From Sarcocystis neurona (lineage: Eukaryota > Apicomplexa > Conoidasida > Eucoccidiorida > Sarcocystidae), in contig KL647307.1 of NCBI GenBank assembly GCA_000727475.1, positions 2,039,369 to 2,103,368 of the forward strand: a stretch of 64,000 bases of DNA, read 5' to 3'. The notes beneath the pieces are model-generated. The model had not been told where the DNA came from. It did not search any database and worked only from the letters and a program-made list of their open reading frames with translations. The position numbers were made by a program, and so were the translations under genes. Positions 9,886 to 20,943 of this stretch are shown here, piece by piece. The number at the start of each line of letters is the position of its first letter. The first letter of the stretch is position 1.

Positions 9886-11858
9886 CTAGCGGGGCTGCTG
9901 CTGCTGGTGCTGCGGCCACTGACGCTGTTGCTGCGGCTGCTGCTTGTTGTTCTCGGCCGCCCCGCTGCTGCTGCTGCTCGATTCTGTTAGGAACTGGCCG
10001 AGCTTCTCTCCTACGCGGCAAAGCGCCTGCTGCATGCGGGCAGCAGTCCAGCGGGACGGCGTTCTTTTCAACTCATGCAGCAGTTTCTCTCTTCCATCTA
10101 CGGAGACGTCTCCCGCCTCTGGTTCTTTTCTCTGCAGCTGGTCTGCGTGAAGAGAAAGACAACAATTACCTGCTCCGTCCTGCTCCTGCTGCTTCTGCTG
10201 CTTCTGCTGTCGCTCCCTCCACACGCAAAGCTCGTCCCCGTACCCCTCTTCTTCCTGCTGCTGCTCCTGTCGCTGCTGCTCCTGTCGCCCCTTCTCCTTC
10301 TGCTGCTTCTCCTGCTGCTGTTGCTTCTCCTTGTCCTGCCTCTCCCTGCTGCTGCTGCTCCTGCTCTCCCCTTGCTGCTGCTGCTGCTGTTCTTGGCCAA
10401 GGAAGGGTCGCCCACCGCCACCACACCAGTTCCTCTCCGAACCCATGCGGCTGCCACTGGTGCTCCGTCGCAAGAAGGGAGCTGCCGCTGCTGCTCCTGT
10501 TGCTCTCTGCACGGGTCTGCACTCCCGTCTTTCCTTCTGCTGCTTCTCCTTGTCTTCTACCTGCGCCGTCGCTCTCTCCGCTACGAACTCTTGCTGCTGG
10601 ATCGGGGCGCCGGGAACATGCAAATCGGACGCAGAAACCGCAGCAGTGGCAACTCGCCGACCATCACCGGGTGCTGCAGTAGCATCATCGTCGCACCCAG
10701 AGCCACCGGCAGCAGCAATATCGCCAGCAGGAGGAAAGGCGGCCGCAGTAGTGTCGCGAAGCGAGGCAGGCGCACCAGACTCTGTCAAGCATTTTCCTCT
10801 CTTCGAAGCTTTGTCTGTGCCAGCAGCAGACCCCCAGTGGCGGAAGGAATAGGGGAAAAAAAAGCCCGACCACTTTCCCGCTGCTGCTGTTGTTGCGTGT
10901 GCGCTGCTTTCCCCTCCCGTGCTGCTTCCTGCCGTGGAGACGCTGCTGCCGCTTCTCATCTCTGCTGCCTCCCCTCTGTCGTTCCCTACTGCCGCTGGTG
11001 CCCTTTCCGCTGCTGCTGCGGCTGTTGAGGCGCCCGCTCTTGCTGTTGCGTGGTGGTGGTGGTGGTAGTGCCTGCGCTGCTGCTGCTGCTGCACTGGCTC
11101 GGCGGCACCTCTGCTCGCGAAGCAGTCGGGAGCTGCTGCGGCGGCCGCCGCGCGCCCTCTGCTGCGATGGTGGCAGCACGCGAAGGACTGACGCTGTCGC
11201 TGTTGCATAAGTCGCTTCTTCCTTGCGTTATCTTCTTCATTTTTCCTTCTCTCGGCCGCGACGGGAAGCTCCCTGCTCCTCTCCGCCTCTGCCGTTCCAT
11301 CGCCGATCATCTCCCTGCAGTAGCAATGGGAAGGAAAGCTCGGGACGTGGTACGCATACAGATAAGCCGCATGTGTGTTGCCATAGATATTGTAGAAATC
11401 CCGCACGTGGTCTACTCGGTGGAATTGCTGCTTCTCGTAAAAACGCACTGCCGCTTCGTTGTAGTCAACCACATGCAGGAACAGGGCTCGTACTCGGGGC
11501 GCCGGCCCCTGTAGCAGCCGACGCTGCAGCAGCAGGTGCTGCTGCTTCTCCTCTTTCCCTTCCTCCATCTCCTTCTCGTTTTCCTTCTCGTCCTGCTCCT
11601 CCCCCCCCTCGCGTTGGAACAGCCGCCACGGCGGGGTCTGCTGCTCCTGGTGCGGCACCTGCTGCTGCCGGCGCTGCTGCTGCAGCTCCTGCTGCTGGAG
11701 CTGCACACAAGGGCAAGCGTAGTACGCTAGCGTTCTCTCGACCAGCTGCTGCGCCACGCCTTTCTTACGAAAAGGCTCCGAGACACCCAGTGTCAATACG
11801 TATCCGAGGTCGCGAGTTGCTGCGTCGATCTCGACGCGAGGATACGCATGCAGCAGGC
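9886..11858 (-). CDS. NAA60: NAA60-type N-alpha-acetyltransferase, exon 2 (C-terminal half)
   Basis: This exon completes the GNAT fold that begins in the exon at 13,016-18,473. It starts after a CCCAG acceptor with the last two bases of a Gly codon, matching the phase left by exon 1. It encodes LLHAYP.., then YVLTLGV (strand 4, about residue 1839), then the acetyl-CoA loop RKKGVA (RxxGxA type, 1850-1855). After an inserted Gln/Glu-rich stretch of about 70 residues come ALFLHVVDYNEAAVRFYEK and FYNIYG, ending the domain near residue 1991. NAA60 enzymes acetylate N-termini of membrane proteins at the cytosolic face of secretory membranes. The Tyr of YVLTLGV and His of LHVV align with the residues proposed as catalytic in the human enzyme. 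A 485-residue tail rich in Ala, Gln, Glu and Ser follows; the C-terminal membrane helices of human NAA60 are not obvious. The stop is at 9886-9888. Confidence 0.75.
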
Positions 11859-12203
11859 CTGGGACGGAAGGAAACGAGACAGATGCTCACACAAGAAAAC
11901 AGGCTGGGACACGCACATGAAAAGAAAAAAGAGAAGGAAGAGGCGGCACAGAAAACGAGGAGAGGAATTGAGATGTGAGAACACTGGTAAGGTGACGACG
12001 CAGCTTATAATCTCCGCAAAACAAGCAGCGACGGCAGGGCAGCATGCACAGCGCCGCACACAGCCGGGAGACGGCGCCCGGACGGTGGAGGCGAGACGCA
12101 TGGCTCGAAAACCAGTACTCCACAGCAGCATCGCAGACAAAAGTAGGGAGTCCTGCAGCAGCAGCAGGGAGAAAGAAAGTGGCGACAGCACCACCAGGCG
12201 GAA

Positions 12204-12470
12204 ATGCAACAGCGGCAAGAGCAGGAGACGCGTCGCCAACAGCGGCAGCCGCAACAGCAGCGGTCACAACAGCAGCAGTCACAACAGCAGCAGCCGCAAA
12301 GGCAGCAGCGGCAACAGCAGCAGTCACAACAGCAGCAGTCACAACAGCAGCAGCCGCAACAGCAGCGGTCACAACAGCAGCAGTCACAACAGCAGCAGCC
12401 TCAACAGCGGCAGCCGCAGCAGCAGCAACCGCCACAGCCGCAGCCGCAGCAACAGTGGTAGCACGCCCCT
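12204..12470. repeat. CAACAG/CAGCAG minisatellite within the intron
   Basis: About 250 bases consist of units such as CAACAGCAGCAGTCA and CAACAGCAGCAGCCG. The plus strand reads Gln-rich and the minus strand reads AAVVT-type Ala/Val repeats. Higher-order blocks repeat within the array, suggesting local duplication. Confidence 0.85.
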
Positions 12471-12750
12471 TCGGCACGCAGTAGGCATTCTTCTTCACAT
12501 GCGACACCGCGCTCTCGCCTTTTGTTCTTTTTTTCTTCTCTCTTCCACGGGCTCCTCCAGCTGTATGCAGATATCTGGAGCGTTTGCTGGTGTGCAACAC
12601 ACGCTCCCAACAGTATAACTTCGTCGAGGCACAGCATCACCTACAACAATGACTACAACCGCCCTGTAGCCGTTACTCTGGTCGAGACGCGTCAGCAACA
12701 GACTCTTCACTGCTGCTGCTGCTGCTGTTTCCCAGTGCATTCAGCAAGCG

Positions 12751-12766
12751 CCCCCCCCCCCCCCCC
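12751..12766. repeat. 16-base cytosine homopolymer
   Basis: An uninterrupted C16 run lies inside the intron of the acetyltransferase gene. It is the longest mononucleotide G/C run noticed in the window. Confidence 0.97.
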
Positions 12767-13015
12767 GCTCGAAGAAGGATCTACTGCTGTTGCTTTCCCT
12801 CTACCTGCGGTAGGGCGTTCCTCGAAGCTGCTAAAGCTGCTACTCTTCCCCCTAGAGCAAGATCCTTCCTCTGGCCGTGGCTGCTCCTGTGTGCAGCGGT
12901 GCTGCTGCACTGCTCTCTCTGCAGCACCCACTTCTTCTCCGTGTCACTTCTGCGCTGCTTCTTCACCTGCTGCAGCCTCTTTCTTTTTCTCGAAAGTGTC
13001 GACGGGGTGGCTTAC

Positions 13016-16000
13016 CTGCTGCAACGGAGGGTCGCACTGCCTGCTGCTGCTGCTCTTGCAACGAAAAGAACGACTGCTGCTGCAGCACACACGGATAGCC
13101 GTAGGCCTCAGCAGCTGTCAGTCCTGCAGCTGCTGCTGCCGAGGAAGCTGCTGCGCTTGCAGGGGATGCTTGCAAAGCAGGAGAAACGTACGGGTCTCCC
13201 TCCCACCACGCGCTGCTGCTGCAGGGGACACTGCTGCTGCTGGGGACGCTGCTGCTACAGGGGACACTGCTATGGCTGGGGGCGCAGCTGCTGCTCTCGA
13301 AATGACTGCTGCTTTTTCTGCAGGTGTCCGTTCCCCGGTTGCTGCTGAGGCTCGAATCCCCCCCTCCGCAGTTCCATAAAGGCGCCTGCGAGCAAGGCAA
13401 CTGCTGCTTGTTTGAACAGCATGCAGCAGCAAGGCCTCGACTGTTTTCTGTTGCAGGCGCCGCTCGCCACCGGCTCTCCCGCGGCTGCTGCTGCTGCTCC
13501 CATACGCTATCTTCAGCAGTATAATTTCCCTCTCTGCTGCTGCAGCTCCCCTGTAGGACGCTGCGGCACCTGCTGCTGCTTCTTGGGGCAGACGGCGCTG
13601 CTCCTGCTGCTGCTGCTGTCGTCTTCAAGTCTACTTGCTGCTGCACTTCTGCGTCGTCAATGCGCCGGCGCCGTCGCCGATGCAGGTCCCGTCTGTCCTG
13701 CTGCTGCTGCAGGGCGCCGCAGCAGGCAGGAGCAGCGCTCGCGGCGGCCCCTTGCCCCTGCAACGCCCCCGTAGGAACAGCACCAGAGTCGTCGATAGCA
13801 GCAGCGGCAGTCCCCCGGTCTGCAACAGAAGCAGCAGCACGTGGAAAGCCTCCAGCAGCAGCAGAAGACGCAGCAACAGCAGTAGGCCGGAGCGACGCAC
13901 TCCCAGCAGGTGGGGTACTCCCAGCAACAGCAGCACACGTTTCGCAGTGTAGGTCGGCTTCCTGGGGAGGGAGGACGAACCCAGCAGCACCACCAGCAGC
14001 AGCCGCTGCAGTCGGGTGCAAGAAACTGTCGGGAAAATGGTGACCTGCCGCAGTGCTGCAGCAGCGGGGAGTGCTTCCCGGTTCCCCAGCAACGCGGCTG
14101 CAGCAATCTTCTTTCTCCTCTGCTGCAGGAGACGCAGAAGAGAAGAAGGAGCCGGTGCTACTGCAGCTGTCTCGTCTCCTGCGCTCTGGGGCTCCTTCTT
14201 CAGTAGAGAAGACTGTATCAGTCCGCCCTCTGCTGCTGCTGCTGCGTCGCCGCCCCACCTTTCCACTGCTTTCGCTTCTGCTGTTCTCTCCGCTGCTTGT
14301 CTCTGCCGTTCGACTGCAAGCGCCGTCAAAAAATGAGCTGCTGCAGCCGCCGTCTTCTCCACGTTCACCAACAGCCGCTGCTGGCCCTGCTCCTTCGTCA
14401 ACTGCTCCAGCTGCAGCTGCAGCTCCTTCGGCGGCACCTCCTCCGCCTTCCGTTGCGAACTCTGCTGGTACATCTCGCGGCTGCTGTCGCTGCTCTTTGA
14501 GCGTTTCGCCGCTGGCCAGGCTCTGGGGACTCCTCAAGACAGAAAATTCTTCTTCTTCTTCTACTTTTTCATGAAGGTTGGGGCTCCTGTTGTAGCTGCT
14601 GCAGCCTCTGCTCTCTCCCCATTCCTGCTGCTGCTGCACGCGGCTGCAACTGCTATGCGCCACCCCCCCTGCCCCAGGACGTCGTGCTGCTGCAGCAGCT
14701 ACGTCTCTTCCCCTGCCTGCCGGTGCTGCGGCCCCGAACGCCGCTGCTGCTGCTGCTCTTCGCACCTGCGATAAACAACAGGAAGGATATCTCGCACCCC
14801 CTACGGGTCTGACGGATGGATGGCCGCAGCAAAACGCAGCGGCTACAACATGCTGAGGTACATCTGCTGCAGGATACAGCAGCTCCTTCCCTGAAAAAGA
14901 CTGCTGCTGCTGCGTCACTGCCCCGAGTGGCTGCCGCTGCTGCTGTGAGGACGGTGCGCACTGCTGTTGCGACTGCTGCTGCTGACCGGACTGCAGGACG
15001 CAGAGGCACTCCGCCTCTCTTTCTTCTTCCTCCTCGGCAGCAGCAGCAGCAAGAGAGGAAGGCTCGTCTGCCTCGGTCCACCCGGCAGCAGCGGCGAAGG
15101 CAGCGGCAGCAGCAGCAGCCAGCGGGCGTCGCAGTCGGTCAAAGAACCTACCGATGCTCTGCTGCTCCCTACGCGAACACCAACTGCGCACGGCTCCTGC
15201 CTCATGGCATCGAATATGGTTCACTTTCTGGGACACGGTTATAACGCCTATAATCAATTCTTCTTCTTCGTCTTCCTGTGCCTTCTCCTCCTCTCCTTCT
15301 TCCTCTCTCCGCCGGATTTCATCACCTCTGCTGCTGCTGCTGCAGCACGCGTTGTTCTTCACGCGCATGCTGACACTTTCTTGATACGTAGCGTCTGGCA
15401 GCCCGTATCCTTCTCCTGCTGCCTCCTCCGGTTGCTGCTCGTGCTGCTTCCCCTTTTCTTTCTCTTCTCCCTTTGCTCGCCATTCTGCTTCTTCGTTCTG
15501 GTGCTCTTCTGCTCGGCTGAACTCTTCTTCATGTGCGGCTGCGCGTGCTGCTTCTTCCGCCTCCTCCGCTTCTTCGTAACAGCGCGGGCCTACAGATATC
15601 CCCCCGTCCACACACACATGAAAGGGCAGCTGCTGCTGCTCATCGTCGCAAGGATACGCGAAGCGTTGCTGCTGCTGCATCTCCTGCAGGGACCACTGCG
15701 GCGCCTCCCGCGCTAGCTGCTGCTCTTGTACCTCCTGCTGCTGCCTGACCTCCTCTTGCTCACCGCGTAGCAGCTGCTTCTGCCGCTGCTGCAGCGCCTG
15801 CTGCCACTCTCGCTCAGGAGGCCGCTCTCTCCATGACGCTCGCTGCGGCGACGCGTCTGCTGCACCTGCTGCCAGGTGCGTGCCTGCTGCTGCTGTCGCT
15901 GCAGGCGGGCGGCCAAATTCTTCGACACCAGGCTCTTCTCGTTTACCGACCGCCAGAGTACCGGCGCGTGCCGCACCGGGCGCAGGAATAGCAGCAAGTC

Positions 16001-18473
16001 CCCGCGGAGTAGCACCCCACCCGGGCTCGAGCGCCTTCGCAGCAGCGAAGCGGTCACGTAGCGTGTCGCCGCTGCAGTGCAAAGCAGCAGCGGCCGAAGG
16101 AACAGCAGCACGTTGCTGGCCAGCAGTGGCAGCAGGAGAGGGAGTCGCAGGAGATGCGGCAGCAGGGAGACGAGAAGGAAGCGCAGCAGTCCGTGACGAA
16201 GCAGCACGGGGAGGAGACGGAGCGGTGCAGCCGGTGGCAGCCGCAGCAGTAGGAATAAAGGGGAGGCTGAGAAGATGGCGCTTGGCGACTGTCGCAAGGA
16301 GAGAAAAGCAGGAGCCGCTGCACACTGTGTTATAGAACGTCTGCTCATAGCTGAAGGGGAACAGCTCCTCATGCAGCTGCCGCAGGGCAACGTAATCTGC
16401 TGCCGCTGCTGGCCGGAAGCACAGCGCCTCCTGCGGCAGCTGCGACACGTCCCTCCCTTGAACAAGGCGATGCACCGAGGCGCGCAGCAGCGGGCGTGGG
16501 TGTCTGCTGCTCGGTGGCAGCGCAGACGAAGATGACTCTGCGGCTGTCGCACCGCCAAGGGAAGGCGCAGCAGCGGCGGACGGAGGAGGAGGAGGAGGGG
16601 CAGCAGCAGGTGCACGAGCGCAGTCGGAAGCACCAGCAGCGGCAGAACAGGAAGCTGCCCCTGGAAGCGGCGGTGCGGCGGCGGGAGACGCAGACGGAAA
16701 AGGAGTAGGGGGCGGAGGAACAGGCGAAGACAACGGAGAAGAGGAAGCAGCAGCAGCGGGGAAGACAGCCGCACACGCAGCACGCAGATATGCAGCAGCG
16801 GCAGCGGGGAGCGAAGACGCAGCAGCAGGCTGAGAAGTAGCAGAAGAGGCAGGCACAGGGGAGGAAAGAGGAGGGACAGGCGGAGCAGCAGCCGCAGCAA
16901 CGGGAAGCGAGGAAGCAGGAGAAATAACAGGGCGGGGAAGAGCAGAAGCAGCAGGAGGAGAAGCGCCAGCATCCGAAAACACTGTTGAATGTGTGGCGCA
17001 CCGAGCAGACGGACACCGCACAGCAGCAGCGGCAGCAGGAGAGACGGCAGCAGAAGCAGCGACAGGAGAGTCGGGTGTAACAGCAGGGAAGAAGGGAGCA
17101 GCAGTAGCAGGAGAGAGGTGGGCAGCAGCAGAAGGGAAAGGGATGGCAGCGGGAGGAGGCGAGGCAGGTGCAGCAGCCCGAGAGGGGGGAGCAGCAAAAG
17201 CAGCAGCAGGGAAGAATTTAGCAGGAGCCACCGCTGGAGACACGGGAGTATCAACAGAAGCATGGGACACAGGAGCGGCAGCAGCAACGCGTGGAAAGAA
17301 GCCGCTGTCTCGTCCTGCAGCAGCAAGTGTACGAGGCCCAGGGCCACCCCACGGCGGAGACGAGACCGCGCTTTTTGTGTCACGGGCGGTCGCGTCTACG
17401 TGCCCCACTAACGGCTCTCCCTGTCCTGAGAGCCCCGCTACAGCAGACAGAGGCATGTCAACTGGTGCGGTTTCCACCCCTTGCTTCCCCAGGAAAAGGT
17501 CGCATTCAGCTGCTGTTTCCTCTGCTTCTTCTTCTGGTATCGTTCCGCTGGCTCTTGCCGCTGCCGCCCCTGCTGCTCTTGCTGCCTCTCCCCGTCTTCT
17601 GCTTCCCGCTTCCCACGCGCCTGGACGCCCCCATCCAGCTGCTTCACCGTGCGAAGTACTTGGTCCTGCTGCGCTCGCTGCCGAAGCAAAGAAAGAAGGA
17701 AACGGGCACGCAGAGGCGGGAGGCTGCTGCAGCGGATAGCCCACGCGAAACAGCTCTGGCCACTCCTCAGAAAGATGGGGAGAAGTCGGCCTCCGCACGG
17801 GTATCTCTCCTCTTGCTGCTCCTGGCGCCACTCCACCTGCTCCTGCTGGCTCGGCTAATTCAACTGCTGGTGTTGGCGTTCCACCCCGTGCTGCTGTTGG
17901 TGCTCCACCACCTGCTGCTGCAGCTGCTACTGCACCTGCTGCTGCTGCTCCTGCTGCTGCTGCTCCTGCTGCTGCTGCTCCTGCTGCTGCTGCTCCTGCT
18001 GCTGCTGCTCCTGCTGCTGCTGCTCCTGCTGCTGTTGCTCCTGCACCTGAATCCAGGCCTGTTGGCGTTGCTGCTGCTGCATCTGCAAGAGGGTATGCCG
18101 CCGCTGCCGTAGATGCTGTTACTGCTGTAGACATTCCTGCTGCGAATGTTGCTGCTCCAGATGTTGCTGCTGCAGATGTTGCTGCTGCAGATGTTGCTGC
18201 TGCAGATGTTGCTGCTGCAGATGTTGCTGCTGCAGATGTTGCTGCTTGCGCTATCACTGACGAACTCGCTGCGTTCTTTGCTGTTGCCTGCGAGAGTCCT
18301 ACAGGAGCAGCAGGACTCGCCGCTGGAACTGGGGCCGCAAAGGCGGCGGCCTCCGGTGAGGCGGAGCCACACGCAGGACCAGCGTCAGCAGCAGCAGCTA
18401 AAACAGCAACATTCGAGCAGAGAGGAGAGGAAAAGGAAGAAGAAGAAGAAAGCAGAGGAGTTGACTTCTGCAT
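13016..18473 (-). CDS. NAA60: NAA60-type N-alpha-acetyltransferase, exon 1 (N-terminal half)
   Basis: Exon 1 has ATG at 18473-18471 and runs 1,819 codons plus one base to a GCAG/GTAAGC donor at 13016/13015. Residues 1 to about 680 are Ala-rich with pentapeptide repeats, Pro-rich and acidic patches. The GNAT domain starts near residue 684 (LCFRPAAAADYVALRQLHE, then FPFSYEQTFYNTV and SCFSLLAT to about 730). Its third strand, LIIGVITVSQKVNHIR, comes only at about 1073, after roughly 340 inserted residues of Gln/Glu/Ala-rich sequence. More than 700 further inserted residues (Ser, Ala, acidic, Arg patches) precede exon 2. Human NAA60 is about 240 residues; the joined product here is about 2,476. 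The family call rests on the ordered match of all core strands to NAA60 rather than to NatA to NatE catalytic subunits. Further introns inside the repeats, or upstream exons, cannot be excluded. Confidence 0.75.
17935..18046. repeat. 15-bp minisatellite coding a pentapeptide
   Basis: Units of GCTGCTGCTCCTGCT repeat at least six times. On the minus strand, inside exon 1 of the acetyltransferase, they read GAAAA pentapeptides near residues 145-180. The period is a multiple of three, so unit gain or loss keeps frame. Confidence 0.9.
18144..18246. repeat. Second 15-bp minisatellite coding a pentapeptide
   Basis: Units of GATGTTGCTGCTGCA repeat about six times. On the minus strand they read ATSAA-type pentapeptides near residues 76-110 of the acetyltransferase. 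This unit differs from the neighbouring array at 17,935, so the two expanded independently. Confidence 0.9.
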
Positions 18474-19908
18474 GGCTGTTGCTGTTGCTGCCGAGGGGTC
18501 TGGGCGAGGCAGGTGCAGAACTGAATTTCTGCTTCACACAAGAGAGAAGGAGTGGCTGCTGCAAATGCGCAGAGTGCTGCTGTTGCAGGAGAACAAACAC
18601 TTGCCGCTGCTGTTCTTGCGGAACCCGAAGCAGAAGAGACAGCAGCAATGCAGTGCAACAAAGAAACAAAGAGGAAGTGGAGGCGCTGCAGCAGGTCGAA
18701 GAAACGAAGCAACAGCGTCAGAGTCGCCCGTCGCGAAGAGCACCCCCGTCCTCCTCCACGTCATATTCTACAAGCCAACACACAGCAGCAGAATACGGAA
18801 AGAAAGTGAAGAAGAAGACATGCTCGGCGGCCTGTTGCTGTTGCTGCAGAGCGCCGCGGGGGGTGAGAATCAAAGAGGTCGACAACGAGGAAGACGTGGA
18901 CGACGACAAAGGCCAAGACGGGGCAACGCCAGACTGCTGCTGCTGCCAGAGTGTGCCGGCTGGCGATGCTGCTGCAGTTCAAAGCCCCGTGCGCCCGGTA
19001 CTGCTGCTCTTCCTGCTCCACCACTGCAGTTGCTGGCGACGCTGACGGAAGGAGTTACGGCAGCAGCAGCAGCAGCGTCTGCCTTGCAGGTGCAGGGCGC
19101 ATGGTGCAATGCGAAGCGAAGGCCAACAACGCCGTGGGCTACCGCAGCATGTGCGCAGCAGATGGGGAGAGCAGCAACATTTACAGACGATTTTGACGTG
19201 AAGGGAAGGGCGACGAGCCTGCAGCCCAGCCTCTCCACCGCAGGAGCGACGCAGAGAAGCAGCAGGAACAGCAGTCGCGTGGCGTTAGTCGTCCTAGAGT
19301 GTTTCTACCGACTGCTCGCAAGCAGCTGCAGCCACGTCTGTGTGTGCGAGCACGCCGCAGCCCCACACAAGGCGCAACGAGGAGGAGTTTTTTTCCACGC
19401 GCTGAGACTCGTGGCGGCAGGCGTCACGCTCGACGAAGCAGCAGCTCCTCCGTCCCAGTGCAAGCCACCCCCCGTCCGTCGCAGGTGCCGGGGAGATGCT
19501 ACGCAGCAGCAGCTGTGCGTGGAGACGGAGCCGCAGCCACGTGTCTTCTTCTCTGCACGCAGCACCGATACCTCTGTAGAGAAACCCCCGTGCTTCTACA
19601 CAGCAGCAGCCACGTCTGAGAGAAGCGGCAGCCGTCTACACACGGCGAAGCTCGTGAGCCAATGTCTCCGTCTGCGGCGAGCAGGCGCTCCCACGGCCGC
19701 AGCCACGGCGACGCAGAGAGACGCAGACGCAGCACCGAGACGCAGGAGAAGCAGCTGCTGTCCCCCTTCGTTGAGGTCCAAGCATGGGGTGGTGTGGATT
19801 TCTGCCCGTGCCCGCACGTACTTGGCAACAATCGCTACTTTTCTGCACACTGCCAGCTCCGTCAGCAATACCGTTGCGGCTGCTGCTGCTCTTCCTCAGC
19901 ACGAGTGA
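18472..19908 (+). CDS. Long plus-strand open frame divergent from the acetyltransferase gene
   Basis: A 478-codon frame runs from ATG at 18472 to a stop at 19906-19908. Its start shares the CATG with the acetyltransferase start on the other strand, so at least one of the two starts is probably not the real one. The composition is Ala/Arg/Gln/Ser-rich with little obvious domain structure. Part of the same stretch is also protein-like in the other plus frames: 18146-19045 has a charged segment (RNKEEVEALQQVEETKQQRQ) and an acidic DNEEDVDDDKGQ, and 18552-18809 is also open. The true product may therefore use several exons and another frame. No family is recognised. Minus frames at 19,596-19,868 are an alternative. 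Confidence 0.35.
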   Translation: MAVAVAAEGSGRGRCRTEFLLHTREKEWLLQMRRVLLLQENKHLPLLFLRNPKQKRQQQCSATKKQRGSGGAAAGRRNEATASESPVAKSTPVLLHVIFYKPTHSSRIRKESEEEDMLGGLLLLLQSAAGGENQRGRQRGRRGRRQRPRRGNARLLLLPECAGWRCCCSSKPRAPGTAALPAPPLQLLATLTEGVTAAAAAASALQVQGAWCNAKRRPTTPWATAACAQQMGRAATFTDDFDVKGRATSLQPSLSTAGATQRSSRNSSRVALVVLECFYRLLASSCSHVCVCEHAAAPHKAQRGGVFFHALRLVAAGVTLDEAAAPPSQCKPPPVRRRCRGDATQQQLCVETEPQPRVFFSARSTDTSVEKPPCFYTAAATSERSGSRLHTAKLVSQCLRLRRAGAPTAAATATQRDADAAPRRRRSSCCPPSLRSKHGVVWISARARTYLATIATFLHTASSVSNTVAAAAALPQHE

Positions 19909-20069
19909 AGAAGCTTCACGTTTAGCACTTCCTGTTTCGGCAGCTGCTGCTGGGTGGCGTATATAGGGAAGCACGTGATAATTACTGAGACGAGTAGACG
20001 CGCACATTCAGCGAGGAAGAGCCTCTGCAGCCGTGCTGCTCCGGCCGCCGCTGCTGCTGCGCGTAAGAG

Positions 20070-20273
20070 GTGGTTCCGTTGCTCTCGCTGGATCAGGGAG
20101 AACTGCCCGCTGCTACTGCTACAGTACATGAAATGCCCCTGCTGCTGCTGTTGGAGCCCGTCATACAACGGTTCTGCTGTGTTCGCTTTTGCGCTGCTGC
20201 TGCTGCTACTGCTGTTGCGGCAGCGGAGCCTGCGGCAAGCGCTCTAGGGGCTGCTAGAAGTGGTCCTCGGTAG
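20070..20273 (+). CDS. Short Ala-rich exon-like frame
   Basis: This plus frame reads a mixed start (LSLDQGELPAATATVHE) and then an Ala-rich run, ending at TAG 20271-20273. It lies downstream of the 18.5-19.9 kb block on the same strand and could be part of it, but no phase-matched junction was found. It is weak evidence from composition only. Confidence 0.2.
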   Translation: MVPLLSLDQGELPAATATVHEMPLLLLLEPVIQRFCCVRFCAAAAATAVAAAEPAASALGAARSGPR

Positions 20274-20310
20274 CTTGAGGTGCTGCGTTCCCATTTGTCA
20301 TGCTGCTTCT

Positions 20311-20362
20311 TACGCTGCTACCCGTTGAATGCGAGTTACGCTCCTACGCGTTGAATGCGAGT
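20311..20362. repeat. 26-bp tandem duplication
   Basis: TACGCTGCTACCCGTTGAAT plus GCGAGT at 20311-20336 is repeated at 20337-20362 with two substitutions. The period is not a multiple of three, arguing against coding at this point. Confidence 0.85.
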
Positions 20363-20943
20363 TGCCACTGGTGTCACTGCGGCGCTTATCCTGCGTAGTT
20401 GCTCTTTTTGGGGCCACTCTCGGTCCTGCCGCTCCTCTACTACTTCAGCAGCTAGGCTCCTCGTCCTCCTGCTGCTGCAGTAGCTGCTGCTCGACCTGCT
20501 GCTGCTGGTGTCGCGCCGGGAGTTTGTCGCTCCCAGGTTAAGCCGCAGTGAGGGGACTTCACCGCCACTAAAGGAGCCTGAGCGCTCCTGCACGACGCAT
20601 TATGGATGCAGGACCAACTAAATGTCCAGAAAAGGAAGCAGATGATGAGCGAAAGGAGAGAGTGATCGTGAGGAAAGGATTAAATGGGAGAAAGAAGCAA
20701 AGGAGAGACCATGAACTCCAACAGGCACGACTAGAGGGGAACGGCCGTAAAGGGGGGATATAGGAAAGAGATAGAGCACAAGTGAGCCATTAAATAATTA
20801 TAAACGGCAGGGAAGCCGCGCCAGAGAGGAAAGGAGATATACGACGTTGTTGGCGTTGGTGTCGCTTTTCAACCGACGATCCACGCGCACGAAAGGGGGT
20901 CCTCATCTGCGATAGCTGACGAAGCATCATCGTTGCTTTCACC

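Larger units (their letters stand above)
11859..13015 (-). other. Intron of the NAA60-type gene (1,157 bp)
   Basis: On the minus strand the intron begins GTAAGC at 13015 and ends CCCAG at 11859. Exon 1 stops after the first base of a codon and exon 2 supplies the remaining two, so the phases agree and the junction codon is Gly. The intron itself is repeat-laden: a CAACAG/CAGCAG array (12,204-12,470) and a 16-base C run (12,751-12,766). Frames across the array are open on both strands but are not needed by this model. Confidence 0.65.

Noticed and set aside
10075..11028. 317-codon plus frame and other plus frames opposite acetyltransferase exon 2
   Set aside because: They are Leu-rich antisense shadows of the Gln/Glu/Ala-coding strand, which carries the recognisable domain.
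12204..12470. The regular array looked at first like a CRISPR array
   Set aside because: Units are 3-15 bases of CAG/CAA type with no unique spacers. This is a eukaryotic minisatellite.
15713..17383. 556-codon minus frame made mostly of Leu, Pro and Ser
   Set aside because: It lies inside acetyltransferase exon 1 in another frame of the same strand and is a CTG-phase shadow of the gene.
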